Assembly: GCF_003852895.1 (NCBI RefSeq)
Contig: NZ_QUSW01000004.1
Coordinates: forward strand, 558,001-622,000
Reading direction: 5' to 3'
From: Rhizobacter terrae
GTDB taxonomy: Bacteria > Pseudomonadota > Gammaproteobacteria > Burkholderiales > Burkholderiaceae_C
Length of the DNA stretch: 64,000 nt
Positions 44,069 to 54,371 of this stretch are shown piece by piece (the first letter of the stretch is position 1; each line of letters starts with the position of its first letter). Below the pieces are notes generated by a model, which had not been told where the DNA came from, made no database searches, and saw only the letters and a program-made list of their open reading frames with translations. Both the position numbers and the translations under genes were made by a program.

Positions 44069-45479
44069 AGCCCGCGTCCAGCACGCGCACGAGGCGCTCG
44101 CCCTTGGCGACCGTCTCGTTCCATTCGCTGGCGGGGTCGGAATCGGCCACGATGCCGCCGCCCACCTGCACCATCACCTTGCCCCGCGCCACCACCGCGG
44201 TGCGGATCACCACCGACAAGTCCATGTTCCCGCGGCAATCGATGTAGCCGATGGACCCTGCATAGAAGCCACGCCGCAGCGGTTCCAGCGCCTCGATGGC
44301 CTGCATGGCCGCCAGCTTGGGCGCGCCCGTCATGGAGCCCGGAGGCCAGCAGGCGCGCAGCAGGTCGGCCGGGCCGAGGCCCTCGCGCAAGGTGGCCTGC
44401 ACGGTGGACACCATCTGCCACACGCTGGCGTAGGGCTCCAGCGCGAAGAGGTCGGGCACGCGCACGCTGCCGAGTTCGGCCACGCGGCCGATGTCGTTGC
44501 GCATGAGGTCGACGATCATCAGGTTCTCGGCGCGGTTCTTCTCGCTGGCGGCGAGCCAGTCGCGGTTGGCCGCGTCTTCGTCGGGCGTGCGGCCGCGGGC
44601 CACGGTGCCCTTGATCGGCCGGGCCTGCACGGTGCGCCCCTGCAGCTTCAGGAACCGCTCGGGTGAACAGCTGGCGATGCTGAAGTCCGGCGTCTCGATG
44701 AAGGCCGTGAAAGGCACGGGATGCGCCGCCACGAGGTCTTCGTACAGCGACCAGGCATCGCCCTGGAAGGCCGCATCCTCCCGCCGCGTGAGGTTCACCT
44801 GCAGGACTTCGCCGTTGGCGATGGCCTCGCGAATGTGCTCGACGCCGGATTCGAACCCCTCCCGCGACATGCGCAACTGCCGGGCGCCGGCCATCCACGG
44901 ACGACGCGAGGGCGCCGGTCGCCGGGCGCGTGCCAAGGTGTCGGCCCAGGCCGCGAGGCGATCCGTGGTGGTCCAGGGCCATCCATCGCCTGGGCCGCTC
45001 GATGTGCATTCCCACCATTGCCGCGAGGGCTGGTGGTAGGCCAGCACCTGGTCCACCGCCATCCACCACATCTGCGGCAGCGAGGGTTCGTCTTGCGCCG
45101 TCTCAGGCAGCCGATGCAGGTGGCGTGCAGCGTCGTAGCCCAGCACGCCCACCCATCCGCCGATGAAGCCCAGCCCCTCGGGCACGGGCTCGTCGGCCAC
45201 CACGCGAACCTGCTTGGCCGATGCCATGGCCTCCAGCGCCTCGAAGGGATCGGCGAAGCCCATGTCCGCCTGACCGGTCCGCCGCAAGACCGTGCCGCCC
45301 GCATCTGTGTAAAGTGTGGCCCGCGCCGCTCCTGCGACGTAAGACCATTGGCCCTGCCCTTCCATCGGCAAGGCACTTTCCAGCAGGACACCGGGCGCAT
45401 CGCCCCGCAACGCCGCCATCGTCTCCCGCGGCCCATGCGGCAGGTCGATGCGCCGCACGCTCACCACAATCTCGCTCAT
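44034..45479 (-). CDS. pabB: Aminodeoxychorismate synthase component I
   Basis: A 481-residue chorismate-utilising enzyme that makes 4-amino-4-deoxychorismate for folate together with PabA. The core motifs are ARPIKGTVARG (whose Lys is the PabB nucleophile), NRAENLMIVDLMRNDIGRV and PGSMTGAPK. No PabA domain or lyase is fused and neither pabA nor pabC is nearby. The start at 45479 overlaps the start codon of the divergent chorismate-lyase-like gene, and the 3' end overlaps the convergent SlyD-like gene by 35 bp. Confidence 0.92.
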   Translation of the reverse strand: MSEIVVSVRRIDLPHGPRETMAALRGDAPGVLLESALPMEGQGQWSYVAGAARATLYTDAGGTVLRRTGQADMGFADPFEALEAMASAKQVRVVADEPVPEGLGFIGGWVGVLGYDAARHLHRLPETAQDEPSLPQMWWMAVDQVLAYHQPSRQWWECTSSGPGDGWPWTTTDRLAAWADTLARARRPAPSRRPWMAGARQLRMSREGFESGVEHIREAIANGEVLQVNLTRREDAAFQGDAWSLYEDLVAAHPVPFTAFIETPDFSIASCSPERFLKLQGRTVQARPIKGTVARGRTPDEDAANRDWLAASEKNRAENLMIVDLMRNDIGRVAELGSVRVPDLFALEPYASVWQMVSTVQATLREGLGPADLLRACWPPGSMTGAPKLAAMQAIEALEPLRRGFYAGSIGYIDCRGNMDLSVVIRTAVVARGKVMVQVGGGIVADSDPASEWNETVAKGERLVRVLDAGFSGSASPAAPR

Positions 45480-46032
45480 GTCTTCAAGTTCTTCCAACCC
45501 GCCCCGGCGCGAACGCTTTGCCGACGCGGCAGCCACACCCGCACAGGCCACCCTCGAACGCCAGGTGCTGCGCCTCTTGATGGCGCAGGACGGCTCCACC
45601 ACGCGGCTGTGCGAAGCCGTGGCAGGCGGTCCGGTCGAGCTGGTGCTGATCAAGCAGCACGTCACATCCGCCGTCCCCGCCATCGTCCGCGAGCAATTGC
45701 CCGGCACGCAGTTCATCGAGCGCATCACCAGCCTCGCCGCGCACGGCCAGGTGCTGATGGACAACCTCACCTACATCTCGCTGGACGGCCTGGAGCCTGC
45801 CATCGAAGCTGACCTGCGCGCAGGCACGCTGCCGATCGGCCACCTGCTGGCCAGGCTGTGGGTGCGGCGCGAGCGCATCACGCAGGCCGACGAGTTGATG
45901 GACCGGCTGTGGGACACCGTGGGCCAGCCCGATGCACCCGCCACGCGGGCGTACCGCATCGCCACGCCGACCGCGGCGCGGATGGTGATCGCCGAGACGT
46001 ACCGGCGCGGGATGCTGATGGATCGCGCCTGA
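45478..46032 (+). CDS. Chorismate pyruvate-lyase-like protein (DUF98/UbiC-type)
   Basis: A 184-residue protein with the pattern of the DUF98 chorismate-lyase-like family: RQVLRLLMAQDGSTTRLCE, then VLIKQHV, a mid-region ERITSLAAHGQVLMDNLTYISL and the PIGHLLARL motif. Members turn chorismate into 4- or 3-hydroxybenzoate plus pyruvate, feeding ubiquinone or pigments. The position head-to-head with pabB, another chorismate user, supports this. Start codons of the two genes share bases (CATG). I rate the family assignment as probable. Confidence 0.7.
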   Translation: MSSSSSNPPRRERFADAAATPAQATLERQVLRLLMAQDGSTTRLCEAVAGGPVELVLIKQHVTSAVPAIVREQLPGTQFIERITSLAAHGQVLMDNLTYISLDGLEPAIEADLRAGTLPIGHLLARLWVRRERITQADELMDRLWDTVGQPDAPATRAYRIATPTAARMVIAETYRRGMLMDRA

Positions 46033-46128
46033 GCGCGGAGGTCGGATGATGAACTGCAACTTGGGCGACATTCTCCGCCATGCCCGGCGAGGTACATTGC
46101 GCGCCTTTCCCGCGAGCCGGCCGAATCG

Positions 46129-47487
46129 ATGACCCCCACCCGCAACCAAGACCTGCTCACGCGCAGCCGCCGCGCGGTGTGGCACCCCTGCACGCAGATG
46201 AAGCACCATGAGTCGCAGCCGCTCGTGCCCATCGTGCGGGCCGAGGGCGCGTGGCTGTTCGATGCGGACGGAAACCGGATCCTCGACGCGGTGAGTTCGT
46301 GGTGGGTGAATCTCTTCGGGCATGGGCATCCGCACATCAAGGCGGCCTTGCATGATCAGGTCGAGACGCTGGACCACGTGATGCTGGCGGGCCTGACCCA
46401 CGAGCCGGTGATCGAGCTCTCGGAGCGATTGTCCACCTGGACTGGTCTAGGCCACTCGTTCTACGGCAGCGACGGGGCGAGCGCCACGGAGATCGCGCTG
46501 AAGATGAGCGCGCATTCATGGCGCAACCTGGGGCGGCCCGGCAAGAACGGATTCGTGAGCCTGGCCCAGGGCTACCACGGCGAGACCGTGGGTGCGCTGG
46601 GCGTGACGGACATCCCGTTGTTCCGCACCGCGTACGGCCCCCTGGTGCGGCCGGCCGCGGTGGTGATGAGCCCCGATGCAAGACGAGCGGAACCCGGCGC
46701 CAGCGCGAAGGACCATGCCGAGCTCGCGGCGCGCGAGCTGGAAGCGTGGCTCGAGGCGCACCACGAGGAAACCGCAGCCATCATCCTGGAGCCCCTGGTC
46801 CAGTGCGCCGCCGGCATGGCCATGCACGACGCCCACTACCTGCGCCGCGTCCGCGCCCTGTGCGACCGCTTCGAGGTGCACCTCATCGCCGACGAGATTG
46901 CCACCGGCTTTGGCCGCACGGGCGAGCGCTTCGCCTGCGACGCGGCGGGCATCCGGCCGGACTTCATCTGCCTGTCCAAGGGCCTCACGGGCGGCACGCT
47001 GCCCTTGTCGGTGGTGCTCACCACCGACGCGGTGTACGACAGTTTCTACGACGACGACACCACACGCGGCTTCCTGCATTCGCACTCCTACACCGGCAAT
47101 CCGCTGGCATGCCGCGCGGCGCTGGCCGCCACCGAACTGCTCGACGATGCGCAGATCGAGCGCAACCGCGCGACGGCGCAGGCGCTGAGCCGCGCTGCCC
47201 GCGTGCTGGACGAGCATCCACGCATCGCCCATGCCCGGCACCTGGGGATGATCTGGGCGTGGGACGTGCAGACCGACGACCCGACCTTCTCGCGCCGCTA
47301 CCACCGCGCCGCATTGGCCGAGGGGCTGCTGCTTCGCCCCATCGGCCGCACGCTGTACTTCATGCCGCCCTATGTGATCGACGAGGAAGCCATCGAGCAT
47401 CTCGTGAAGGGCGCGATGAGGGCACTCGACCGCACACTCGCGCAGTCGTCGGCGGCGCCAACGCAACCCACACAGGCACTCGCATGA
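46129..47487 (+). CDS. bioA: Adenosylmethionine-8-amino-7-oxononanoate aminotransferase
   Basis: A 452-residue class III PLP aminotransferase that converts KAPA to DAPA in biotin synthesis with SAM as amino donor. Landmarks: WHPCTQMKHHE and SSWWVNLFGHGHP at the N-terminus, IADEIATGFGRTG with the PLP Asp, and CLSKGLTGG with the PLP Lys. Length is normal. Its stop overlaps the bioD start (ATGA). Promoter and regulator binding in the 96 bp upstream were not identified. Confidence 0.97.
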   Translation: MTPTRNQDLLTRSRRAVWHPCTQMKHHESQPLVPIVRAEGAWLFDADGNRILDAVSSWWVNLFGHGHPHIKAALHDQVETLDHVMLAGLTHEPVIELSERLSTWTGLGHSFYGSDGASATEIALKMSAHSWRNLGRPGKNGFVSLAQGYHGETVGALGVTDIPLFRTAYGPLVRPAAVVMSPDARRAEPGASAKDHAELAARELEAWLEAHHEETAAIILEPLVQCAAGMAMHDAHYLRRVRALCDRFEVHLIADEIATGFGRTGERFACDAAGIRPDFICLSKGLTGGTLPLSVVLTTDAVYDSFYDDDTTRGFLHSHSYTGNPLACRAALAATELLDDAQIERNRATAQALSRAARVLDEHPRIAHARHLGMIWAWDVQTDDPTFSRRYHRAALAEGLLLRPIGRTLYFMPPYVIDEEAIEHLVKGAMRALDRTLAQSSAAPTQPTQALA

Positions 47488-48161
47488 CCGCCTGGTTCGT
47501 CACCGGCACCGACACCGAAGTCGGCAAGACCCTGATCGCCGCGGCGCTGGTCCACCGGCTGCGCGAGCGCCATCCGCGAGTGGTGGGCATGAAGCCCATC
47601 GCCGCGGGCTCCATGCAGTTGCCTGACGGCTCGATCGGCAACGAAGACGTGGCCGCCTTGCGCGCAGCCAGCTCCGTCGACGTGCCGCCGAACCTGATGA
47701 ACCCCTACCTGCTGAACGCACCGGTATCGCCGCACATCGCGGCGAAGAAAGAAGGCGTGCTCATCGACATCCGCCAGATCGTCGACGCCTTCCACGCACT
47801 GCAGGAACGCGCCGACGCGGTGATCGTCGAAGGCGCGGGCGGCTTTCGCGTGCCCATCACCGACACCATCGACGGTGCGGACCTCGCGCAGGCACTGGGG
47901 CTGCCCGTCATCCTCGTGGTCGGGCTGCGGCTGGGCTGCCTCAACCACGCGATGCTGAGCGCGGAGTCCATCCAGGCCCGCGGGCTGCGCCTTGCCGGCT
48001 GGGTCGCCAACCGCATCGCGCCCGACATGCCCGAACAAGCCGCCAACCTCGAATGGCTGGCTCGCCGGCTGGACGCGCCCTGCCTGGGCGACGTGCCCTG
48101 GCTGCCCACACCCGATGCCCGCGTGGCCGCGCAGCACCTGCGCCTGCCCGCCCCGCACTGA
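47484..48161 (+). CDS. bioD: Dethiobiotin synthetase
   Basis: A 225-residue ATP-dependent carboxylase closing the ureido ring of dethiobiotin. The P-loop is GTDTEVGKT (8-16), with KPIAAG and [11 protein letters not shown] in the expected places. Translation is coupled to bioA by ATGA, and bioF starts 13 bp after its stop. bioB is not in the window. Confidence 0.96.
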   Translation: MTAWFVTGTDTEVGKTLIAAALVHRLRERHPRVVGMKPIAAGSMQLPDGSIGNEDVAALRAASSVDVPPNLMNPYLLNAPVSPHIAAKKEGVLIDIRQIVDAFHALQERADAVIVEGAGGFRVPITDTIDGADLAQALGLPVILVVGLRLGCLNHAMLSAESIQARGLRLAGWVANRIAPDMPEQAANLEWLARRLDAPCLGDVPWLPTPDARVAAQHLRLPAPH

Positions 48162-48174
48162 GAACGGAACACCC

Positions 48175-49353
48175 ATGAGCTTCCTCGACACCTATGCCAA
48201 CGAACTGGCCGCGCTCGACGCGGGCAAGCTGCTGCGAACGCGCCGCGTGGTCGACGCCGCCAAGGGCTCGCGCCTGCGCGTGGGCGGCCGCGACATGCTG
48301 GCCTTCTGCGGCAACGACTACCTCGGCCTGTCGCAACACCCTGCGCTGATCGAGGCCAGCCTGCGCGGCGCGCAGCGCTACGGCGTCGGCGCCACGGCCT
48401 CGCCGCTGGTATGCGGCCACAGCGCCTCGCACGAGGCGCTGGAGCAGGAGATCGCCAACTTCCTCGATCTGCCCCGCGCGCTCTATTTCTACGCCGGCTT
48501 CGCCACCAACGTGGGCATCGTGCCCGCGCTGGTCGGCCGCGGCGATGCCGTGTTCTGCGACGCGCTGAACCACGCCTGCCTGATCGACGGTGCCCGACTG
48601 TCGCGTGCCGAGATCAAGGTCTATCCACACAGCGACCTCGCCGCGCTGGAAAAACTGCTGGGTGAATCCACCGCGCAACGCAAGCTCATTGCCACCGACG
48701 CGGTCTTCAGCATGGACGGCGACGTGGGACCTCTGCGGGAACTGCTGTCGCTGGCCGAGCGCCATGACGCACTGCTGCTCATCGACGATGCCCACGGCTT
48801 CGGCGTGCTGGGGCCGGACGGCCGCGGCACCGCGGCGCACTTCAACCTGCGCTCGCCGAACCTGCTGGTGATGGGCACGATGAGCAAGGCCGCCGGCGGT
48901 GCAGGCGGTTTCGTCGCTGGGCACGAGACGATGATCGAGTGGCTGATGCAACGCACCCGCAGCTACATCTTCGCGACTGCCGCACCGGCGATGGTCACCG
49001 AGTCGCTGCGCGCGAGCTTGAAGCTCATCGAGACCGAAGACTGGCGGCGCGAACGCCTGCGTTCCCACACCGCTCGCCTGCGCAGCGCGATCGCCTTGCC
49101 TGCCGGCGCCGATGTCGACGCCCTGCCCCGCCTGCTGCCCTCGCCCACCGCCATCCAGCCGCTGATCGTCGGCGAGAACGGCGCCGCGCTGGACCTGATG
49201 GCCCACCTCTGGCGCGAAGGCCTGTGGGTGCCGGCCATCCGTCCGCCCACGGTGCCTCCGGGCACGGCGCGGCTGCGCATTTCGCTGTCAGCCGCGCACA
49301 GCGACGCAGACATCGATCAGCTGATCACGGCGCTGCGCGTGGTGAACCGCTGA
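48175..49353 (+). CDS. bioF: 8-amino-7-oxononanoate synthase
   Basis: A 392-residue PLP enzyme condensing pimeloyl-ACP/CoA with alanine. Landmarks are [13 protein letters not shown] near the N-terminus, [10 protein letters not shown] and the PLP-Lys motif [12 protein letters not shown]. The gene order bioA-bioD-bioF means the pathway steps run opposite to gene order. It converges with the RND permease gene with 22 bp between stops and no obvious U-tailed hairpin. Confidence 0.96.
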   Translation: MSFLDTYANELAALDAGKLLRTRRVVDAAKGSRLRVGGRDMLAFCGNDYLGLSQHPALIEASLRGAQRYGVGATASPLVCGHSASHEALEQEIANFLDLPRALYFYAGFATNVGIVPALVGRGDAVFCDALNHACLIDGARLSRAEIKVYPHSDLAALEKLLGESTAQRKLIATDAVFSMDGDVGPLRELLSLAERHDALLLIDDAHGFGVLGPDGRGTAAHFNLRSPNLLVMGTMSKAAGGAGGFVAGHETMIEWLMQRTRSYIFATAAPAMVTESLRASLKLIETEDWRRERLRSHTARLRSAIALPAGADVDALPRLLPSPTAIQPLIVGENGAALDLMAHLWREGLWVPAIRPPTVPPGTARLRISLSAAHSDADIDQLITALRVVNR

Positions 49354-49375
49354 CGCACCTGACCGCCACGCAAGA

Positions 49376-52300
49376 TCACTTCGCAGGCACGGACTGCGTC
49401 GCCTGCGACTCCGGCGTCGTCACCGGCCCCTTGCCGCTGAAGCGGTCCAGCGCCAGGTAGATCACCGGCGTGATGAACAGCGTGATCGCCTGCGAGAACA
49501 CCAGGCCGCCCACCACCGCCAGGCCCAGCGGCTCGCGCAGCTCGGCGCCGGCGCCCAGGCCGAGCGCGATGGGCAAGGCGCCCATCAGGGCCGCCAGGGT
49601 GGTCATCATGATCGGCCGGAACCGCAGGATGCAGGCCTCGCGGATCGCATGCGTCGGGTCCATGCCCTGGCTGCGCTGCGCATCGAGCGCGAAATCGATC
49701 ATCATGATCGCGTTCTTCTTCACGATGCCGATCAGCAGCAGGATGCCGATGGTCGCGATCAGCGTGAGGTCCTTGCCGGCGATCTCCAGCATCAGCAGCG
49801 CGCCCACCGCCGCCGACGGCAGGCCGGCGAGGATGGTGAGCGGGTGGATGTAGCTCTCGTACAGCACGCCCAGCAGCACGTAGATGACCAGCAGCGCCGC
49901 GATGATGAGGATGGCCTGGCTGCCCTGCGAGCTCTTGAACACCGCCGCGTCACCGCCGTAGGCCGCGATGATGGAATCGGGCATGTGCAGATCGGCACGC
50001 GCCTTGTCGATCTTGGCCGTGGCGTCGCCCAGCGCCGCACCCGGTGCGAGGTTGAAGGAGATGGTCACCGCCTGCAGCTGCCCCACGTGGTTGATCGACG
50101 TCGGTCCGACCGTGCGCTCCACCGTCGCGAAGCTCGACAAAGGCACCAGCGACCCGCTGGAGGAACGCACGTAGATGTTGTTGAACGCGCTCTCGTCCTG
50201 CTTGGCCTGCGGCGCCACTTCCATGATGACCTGGTAGCTGTCCACCGGCGTGTACATGGTAGACACCTGGCGTTCGCCAAAGGCGCTGAACAGCGCGCTG
50301 CGCACCGCGTCGATGGACACGCCCAGCGTGTTGGCACGGTCGCGGTCGATCTTCAGCGACGCCTGCAGGCCGCGCAGCTGCGAGTCGCTGGTCACGTCGC
50401 GGAAGATGTTGTCGCGGCGCATGGCGTCCTGCAGCTTGTTGGCCCAGTCGCTCAGCGCATCGGCCTGCACGCTTTGCAGGATGTACTGGAACTGCGCCTT
50501 GCTGGGGCGCCCGCCCAGCTGCAGGTTCTGGATGGGCCGCATGAACACGCTGATGCCCGGCACCTCGCGGAACTTCCGGCGCAGGCCTTCGATGACCTGC
50601 TTCATCTCCGGCCGCTCGGCTCGCGGCTTGAGGTTGACGAACATGCGCCCGGTGTTCTGCGCACCGCCGCCGCCGTTGAAGGAGCTCACGCTGAGCACCG
50701 CCGGATCGTCGCGCAGCACGGCGGCGACGCGGTCCTGCAGGCGGACCATCTCGGGGAATGACGTGTCCTCCGAAGCCTCGGTGGAGATCTGGATCTGCCC
50801 GATGTCCTCTTCCGGGAAGAAGCCCTTGGAGATGTTGACGAACATGAAGCCGGTGGCGACGAAGGTGGCCAGCGCCACCAGCAGCACGGCCACGCGGTGG
50901 CGCAGTGCCAGGTCCAGCGCGCGGGTGTAGCCGGCCAGGGTCTTGTCGAAGCCGCGCTCGAACAGGCGCACCAGTGCGCCGGGCTGCTTCTTGTGCGCTT
51001 CGTCGGTGAGGAAGCGGCTGGCCATCATCGGCACCAGCGTCAGCGAGACGAAGGCCGAGGCGACGATGGCCAGGGACACGATCCAGGCGAACTCGTGGAA
51101 CAGCAGGCCGATGACGCCCGGCATGAAGAAGATGGGGATGAACACCGCGATCAGCGACGACGAGATCGAGATGATGGTGAAGCCCACTTCGCGCGAGCCC
51201 TGCAGTGCGGCCTGGAAAGGCGGCATGCCGTCTTCCACGTGCCGCATGATGTTCTCCAGCATCACGATGGCGTCGTCCACCACCAGACCCACGGCGAGCG
51301 TCAGGCCCAGCAGCGAGATGTTGTCCAGCGTGTAGCCGAAGGCCCACAGCAGGGCGATGGCGCCCACCAGCGACACCGGCAGCGACAGCGTGGGAATGAC
51401 GGTGGCGATGAAGCGGCGCAGGAAGAGGAAGATCACCAGCACCACCAGCGCGACGGTGCCGAGCATCGTGAGCGTCACGTCGTGCAGCGACTCGCGGATG
51501 GACTTGGAGCGGTCGTTCACCGGATCCATGCGCACCGAGGCCGGCAGCTGCGCACGGAAGCCCGGCAGCGCGGCGCGCACGGCGTCCACCACCTTCACGG
51601 TGTTCGCATCCGGCTGGCGCAGGATGGCCAGGGTGATGGAGCTTTCACCGTTGAAGCTGGCGAAGGTCTTCACCGTCTCGAAGCTGTCTTCCACCTGCGC
51701 CACCTCACGCAGCCGCACCGGGTTGCCGTTGCGGCTGGCGACGATGAGGTCGGCGAATTCCTGGGCGTTGCGCAGTTGGCGGTTGGCCTGCAGCGTCAGC
51801 GTCTGCTTGGGGCCTTCCAGCGTGCCCACCGGCGTGTTGGCGTTGGCCGCGCGCAAGGCGTTCGTCAGCTCGTCCAGGCTGATGTTGCGCGCCGACAGCG
51901 CATCGGGCAGCACGCGCACGCGCACCGCGTAGCGCTTCTGGCCGAAGATGTTGACCTGTGCCACGCCATCCAGCGTGGACAGCGTGGGCGAGATGAGGTG
52001 CTCGGCGTAGTCGTTGAGGTCCGACAGGTTCAGCGACGGCGAGGTGAGCGCGATCAGCAGCACCGGCGCATCGGCCGGGTTGACTTTGCGGTAGGCCGGC
52101 GGCTGCGTCATGTCCTGCGGCAGCGACCGCTGGGCACGCAGCAGCGCGGCCTGCACGTCCACCGCGGCGGCGTCGATGTTGCGGCCTTCGTCGAACTCCA
52201 GGGTGATGGAGGTGTTGCCCAGCGTGTTGGTCGAGCTGATGACGCTGATGCCGGGAATGGTCTGGAACTGTTTCTCCAGCTGCAAGGCCACCGAGGTGGC

Positions 52301-52477
52301 CATGGTGTCGGGGCTGGCACCCGGCAGCGAGGCCGAGACGTTGATGACCGGCGTGTTGTAGCTGGGCAGTGCAGCCACCGGGATGCGCATGATGGCCAGG
52401 ACACCCGCCACGACGAAGGCGGCATTGAGCAGCACCGTCATCACCGGACGGCGGATGAACAGTTCCGACAGGTTCAT
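49376..52477 (-). CDS. RND efflux permease (HAE1/AcrB-type)
   Basis: A 1033-residue RND pump with the two-fold 12-helix plan and large periplasmic loops after helices 1 and 7. The proton-relay Asp pair is in LVVDDAIVMLENI, and the N-terminus LSELFIRRPVMTVLLNAAF is typical. It is closest in pattern to the MdtB/MdtC-like multidrug branch. Its start overlaps the stop of the adaptor gene (ATGA). No outer-membrane channel gene is nearby, so it probably uses a shared TolC-like protein. Confidence 0.95.
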   Translation of the reverse strand: MNLSELFIRRPVMTVLLNAAFVVAGVLAIMRIPVAALPSYNTPVINVSASLPGASPDTMATSVALQLEKQFQTIPGISVISSTNTLGNTSITLEFDEGRNIDAAAVDVQAALLRAQRSLPQDMTQPPAYRKVNPADAPVLLIALTSPSLNLSDLNDYAEHLISPTLSTLDGVAQVNIFGQKRYAVRVRVLPDALSARNISLDELTNALRAANANTPVGTLEGPKQTLTLQANRQLRNAQEFADLIVASRNGNPVRLREVAQVEDSFETVKTFASFNGESSITLAILRQPDANTVKVVDAVRAALPGFRAQLPASVRMDPVNDRSKSIRESLHDVTLTMLGTVALVVLVIFLFLRRFIATVIPTLSLPVSLVGAIALLWAFGYTLDNISLLGLTLAVGLVVDDAIVMLENIMRHVEDGMPPFQAALQGSREVGFTIISISSSLIAVFIPIFFMPGVIGLLFHEFAWIVSLAIVASAFVSLTLVPMMASRFLTDEAHKKQPGALVRLFERGFDKTLAGYTRALDLALRHRVAVLLVALATFVATGFMFVNISKGFFPEEDIGQIQISTEASEDTSFPEMVRLQDRVAAVLRDDPAVLSVSSFNGGGGAQNTGRMFVNLKPRAERPEMKQVIEGLRRKFREVPGISVFMRPIQNLQLGGRPSKAQFQYILQSVQADALSDWANKLQDAMRRDNIFRDVTSDSQLRGLQASLKIDRDRANTLGVSIDAVRSALFSAFGERQVSTMYTPVDSYQVIMEVAPQAKQDESAFNNIYVRSSSGSLVPLSSFATVERTVGPTSINHVGQLQAVTISFNLAPGAALGDATAKIDKARADLHMPDSIIAAYGGDAAVFKSSQGSQAILIIAALLVIYVLLGVLYESYIHPLTILAGLPSAAVGALLMLEIAGKDLTLIATIGILLLIGIVKKNAIMMIDFALDAQRSQGMDPTHAIREACILRFRPIMMTTLAALMGALPIALGLGAGAELREPLGLAVVGGLVFSQAITLFITPVIYLALDRFSGKGPVTTPESQATQSVPAK

Positions 52478-53766
52478 GACGTGCTCTTGGTCAAAGGCAG
52501 CACGGCGCGTGCCGAGTCGCTGGCTTCATGGGCGCTGACACCCGAAGCGGCCGCGCCGGAGCCGCCCGAGGCCGGAGCGGAGGCACCGCCACCGCGGCGA
52601 CGGCCACCACCGGCTGCTCCGCTGGCGCCATCCGCCGGCCGCTCGATCACGCTGGCGCCGGGCCGCACGTTCTGGCGGCCGTCCACCACCACGCGCTCGC
52701 CGGCGCGCACGCCGGTGATCACCGCATCAGTGCCGGCGGCGTAGACCACCTCCACCGGACGCATCGCCACCTTGCCCTGGTCGACCACGAACACCACCCG
52801 GCCGCGCGCGCCCTGCACGATGCTGGCCTGCGGCACGACGATGGCGTCCTTGATCGTCTGCACGGCCAGCTTCACGACCACGAAGGCGCCGGGCCACAGC
52901 TTCTCGTCCTTGTTGTCGAACTGGGCCTTGACCTTCACGGTCCCCGAGCCGGCATCCACCGAGTTGTCGACGAAGGACAGCTTGCCGGTGATCGTGCCGC
53001 GTCCTTCGGGCAGCACGGCCGTGACACTGCCCGCGCCCGAGCGCATGGACTGCAACGCATCCTGCAGGTTGCGCTGGGGCAGGTTGAAGCTCACCGCGAT
53101 GGGGTCGAGCTGGGTGATGGTGACCATGGCCGTCGCCGAGCTGGGCTGAACCAGCGTGCCCGGGAACACGTTGACCACGCCGGCACGACCGGCCCCGGTG
53201 GCGACGATGCGGTTGTAGGACAGCCCCACCTGCGCCGCCTTGAGCGCCGCACGGTCGGCTTCGACCGCGGCCTTCTGCGCATCGGCCAGCGTCTGGTTGG
53301 TGTCCACCGCCGTCTGCGAGACGAAGTTCTGGGCCAGCAGCTCCTTGCTGCGCACGAGCTGGCGCTGCGCGTCGGCCAGCGATGCCAGGTCTTTCTGGAG
53401 CTGGGCCTGGGCCTTGGCGACGTTGGTCTCGTCGGAGCGCGAGTCCAGCGTGAAGAGCAACTGGCCGGCCTTGATGAACTGGCCTTCCTTGAAGTGGACG
53501 GCGGTGACGGTGCTGCTGACCTGGGGCTTCACGTCCACGCTGTTGAGGGCGGCCACGGTGCCGGTGGCTTCCAGCTGCACGTCGAAGTCGCGCTTTTGCG
53601 CCACCACCGTGCTGACGCTGACCGGCGGTCCGCCGGCACCGGCGCCGGAGGCGGCCGAGGCGGGCGCCGAGGCTGACGAAGCACCGTCGCCCGAACCCTT
53701 GCCACATGCCGAGAGCATCGCCACACACACGAGGGCTGAACAGGCCCCCAACAGCTTGTTGTCCAT
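52474..53766 (-). CDS. RND efflux periplasmic adaptor lipoprotein
   Basis: A 430-residue membrane-fusion protein. The lipobox LSAC puts lipidated Cys at residue 22; low-complexity Ala/Ser spacer follows. Lipoyl/barrel-sandwich halves (VSVSTVVAQKRDFDV, TVTAVHFKEGQFIKAGQLLF) flank a helical hairpin rich in Ala, Gln and Leu (100-180). The C-terminal tail is disordered (GGGRRRGGGASAPASGG). It couples to the RND permease by ATGA. The start at 53766 avoids an upstream in-frame extension before the signal peptide. Confidence 0.93.
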   Translation of the reverse strand: MDNKLLGACSALVCVAMLSACGKGSGDGASSASAPASAASGAGAGGPPVSVSTVVAQKRDFDVQLEATGTVAALNSVDVKPQVSSTVTAVHFKEGQFIKAGQLLFTLDSRSDETNVAKAQAQLQKDLASLADAQRQLVRSKELLAQNFVSQTAVDTNQTLADAQKAAVEADRAALKAAQVGLSYNRIVATGAGRAGVVNVFPGTLVQPSSATAMVTITQLDPIAVSFNLPQRNLQDALQSMRSGAGSVTAVLPEGRGTITGKLSFVDNSVDAGSGTVKVKAQFDNKDEKLWPGAFVVVKLAVQTIKDAIVVPQASIVQGARGRVVFVVDQGKVAMRPVEVVYAAGTDAVITGVRAGERVVVDGRQNVRPGASVIERPADGASGAAGGGRRRGGGASAPASGGSGAAASGVSAHEASDSARAVLPLTKSTS

Positions 53767-53921
53767 GCGAGTCTTGGTTCTCTTTGTTGCGGCGCAAATG
53801 CCGCGGCGCCCATGATGCGCCCGGGGTGTTGCTGCCATGTTGCGCAAAACCCGGGGGTAACCAATTGTCGCGCCGGTCAGCGCGGCATTCGCCAGGAATT
53901 GCCGCTTTCCGGACGGCGGTT

Positions 53922-54371
53922 TCAGTGCTTGCCGGTGGACCCGAACCCGCCCTCGCCGCGCTCGGAGGCGCCGAACTCCGTCACCACCTGGAAGCTGGCC
54001 TGCACCACCGGCACGATCACCAGCTGCGCAATGCGCTCCAGGGGCTGCACCGTGAAGGCCGTGCTGCCGCGGTTCCAGCAGCTGACCATCAGCGGGCCCT
54101 GGTAGTCGGAGTCAATGAGGCCCACGAGGTTCCCGAGGACGATGCCGTGCTTGTGGCCCAGGCCCGAACGGGGAAGGATCATGGCGGCCAGCCCCGGGTC
54201 GCCGATGTGGATGGACAGGCCGGTGGGGATGAGCTGCGACTGGCCGGGTTCCAGCACCAGGGGCGCATCGAGGCAGGCGCGCAGGTCCAGGCCGGCACTG
54301 CCGGGGGTGGCGTAGGCCGGCATCTGGTCGGCCATGCGGGGGTCGAGGATCTTGACGTCGATTCGGGTCAT
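53922..54371 (-). CDS. dut: dUTP diphosphatase
   Basis: A 149-residue trimeric dUTPase with all five motifs: [30 protein letters not shown] and the C-terminal P-loop-like [12 protein letters not shown]. It removes dUTP and makes dUMP for thymidylate. Its start overlaps the coaBC stop, as in many proteobacteria. The 155 bp between it and the adaptor start contain no recognisable gene. Confidence 0.96.
   Translation of the reverse strand: MTRIDVKILDPRMADQMPAYATPGSAGLDLRACLDAPLVLEPGQSQLIPTGLSIHIGDPGLAAMILPRSGLGHKHGIVLGNLVGLIDSDYQGPLMVSCWNRGSTAFTVQPLERIAQLVIVPVVQASFQVVTEFGASERGEGGFGSTGKH

Noticed and set aside
46033-46128. Possible BirA or BioQ operator before bioA
   Set aside because: No convincing palindrome of the known types was found in the 96 bp.
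53767-53921. Possible terminator after dut
   Set aside because: Only short imperfect stems and no U-run on the minus strand.
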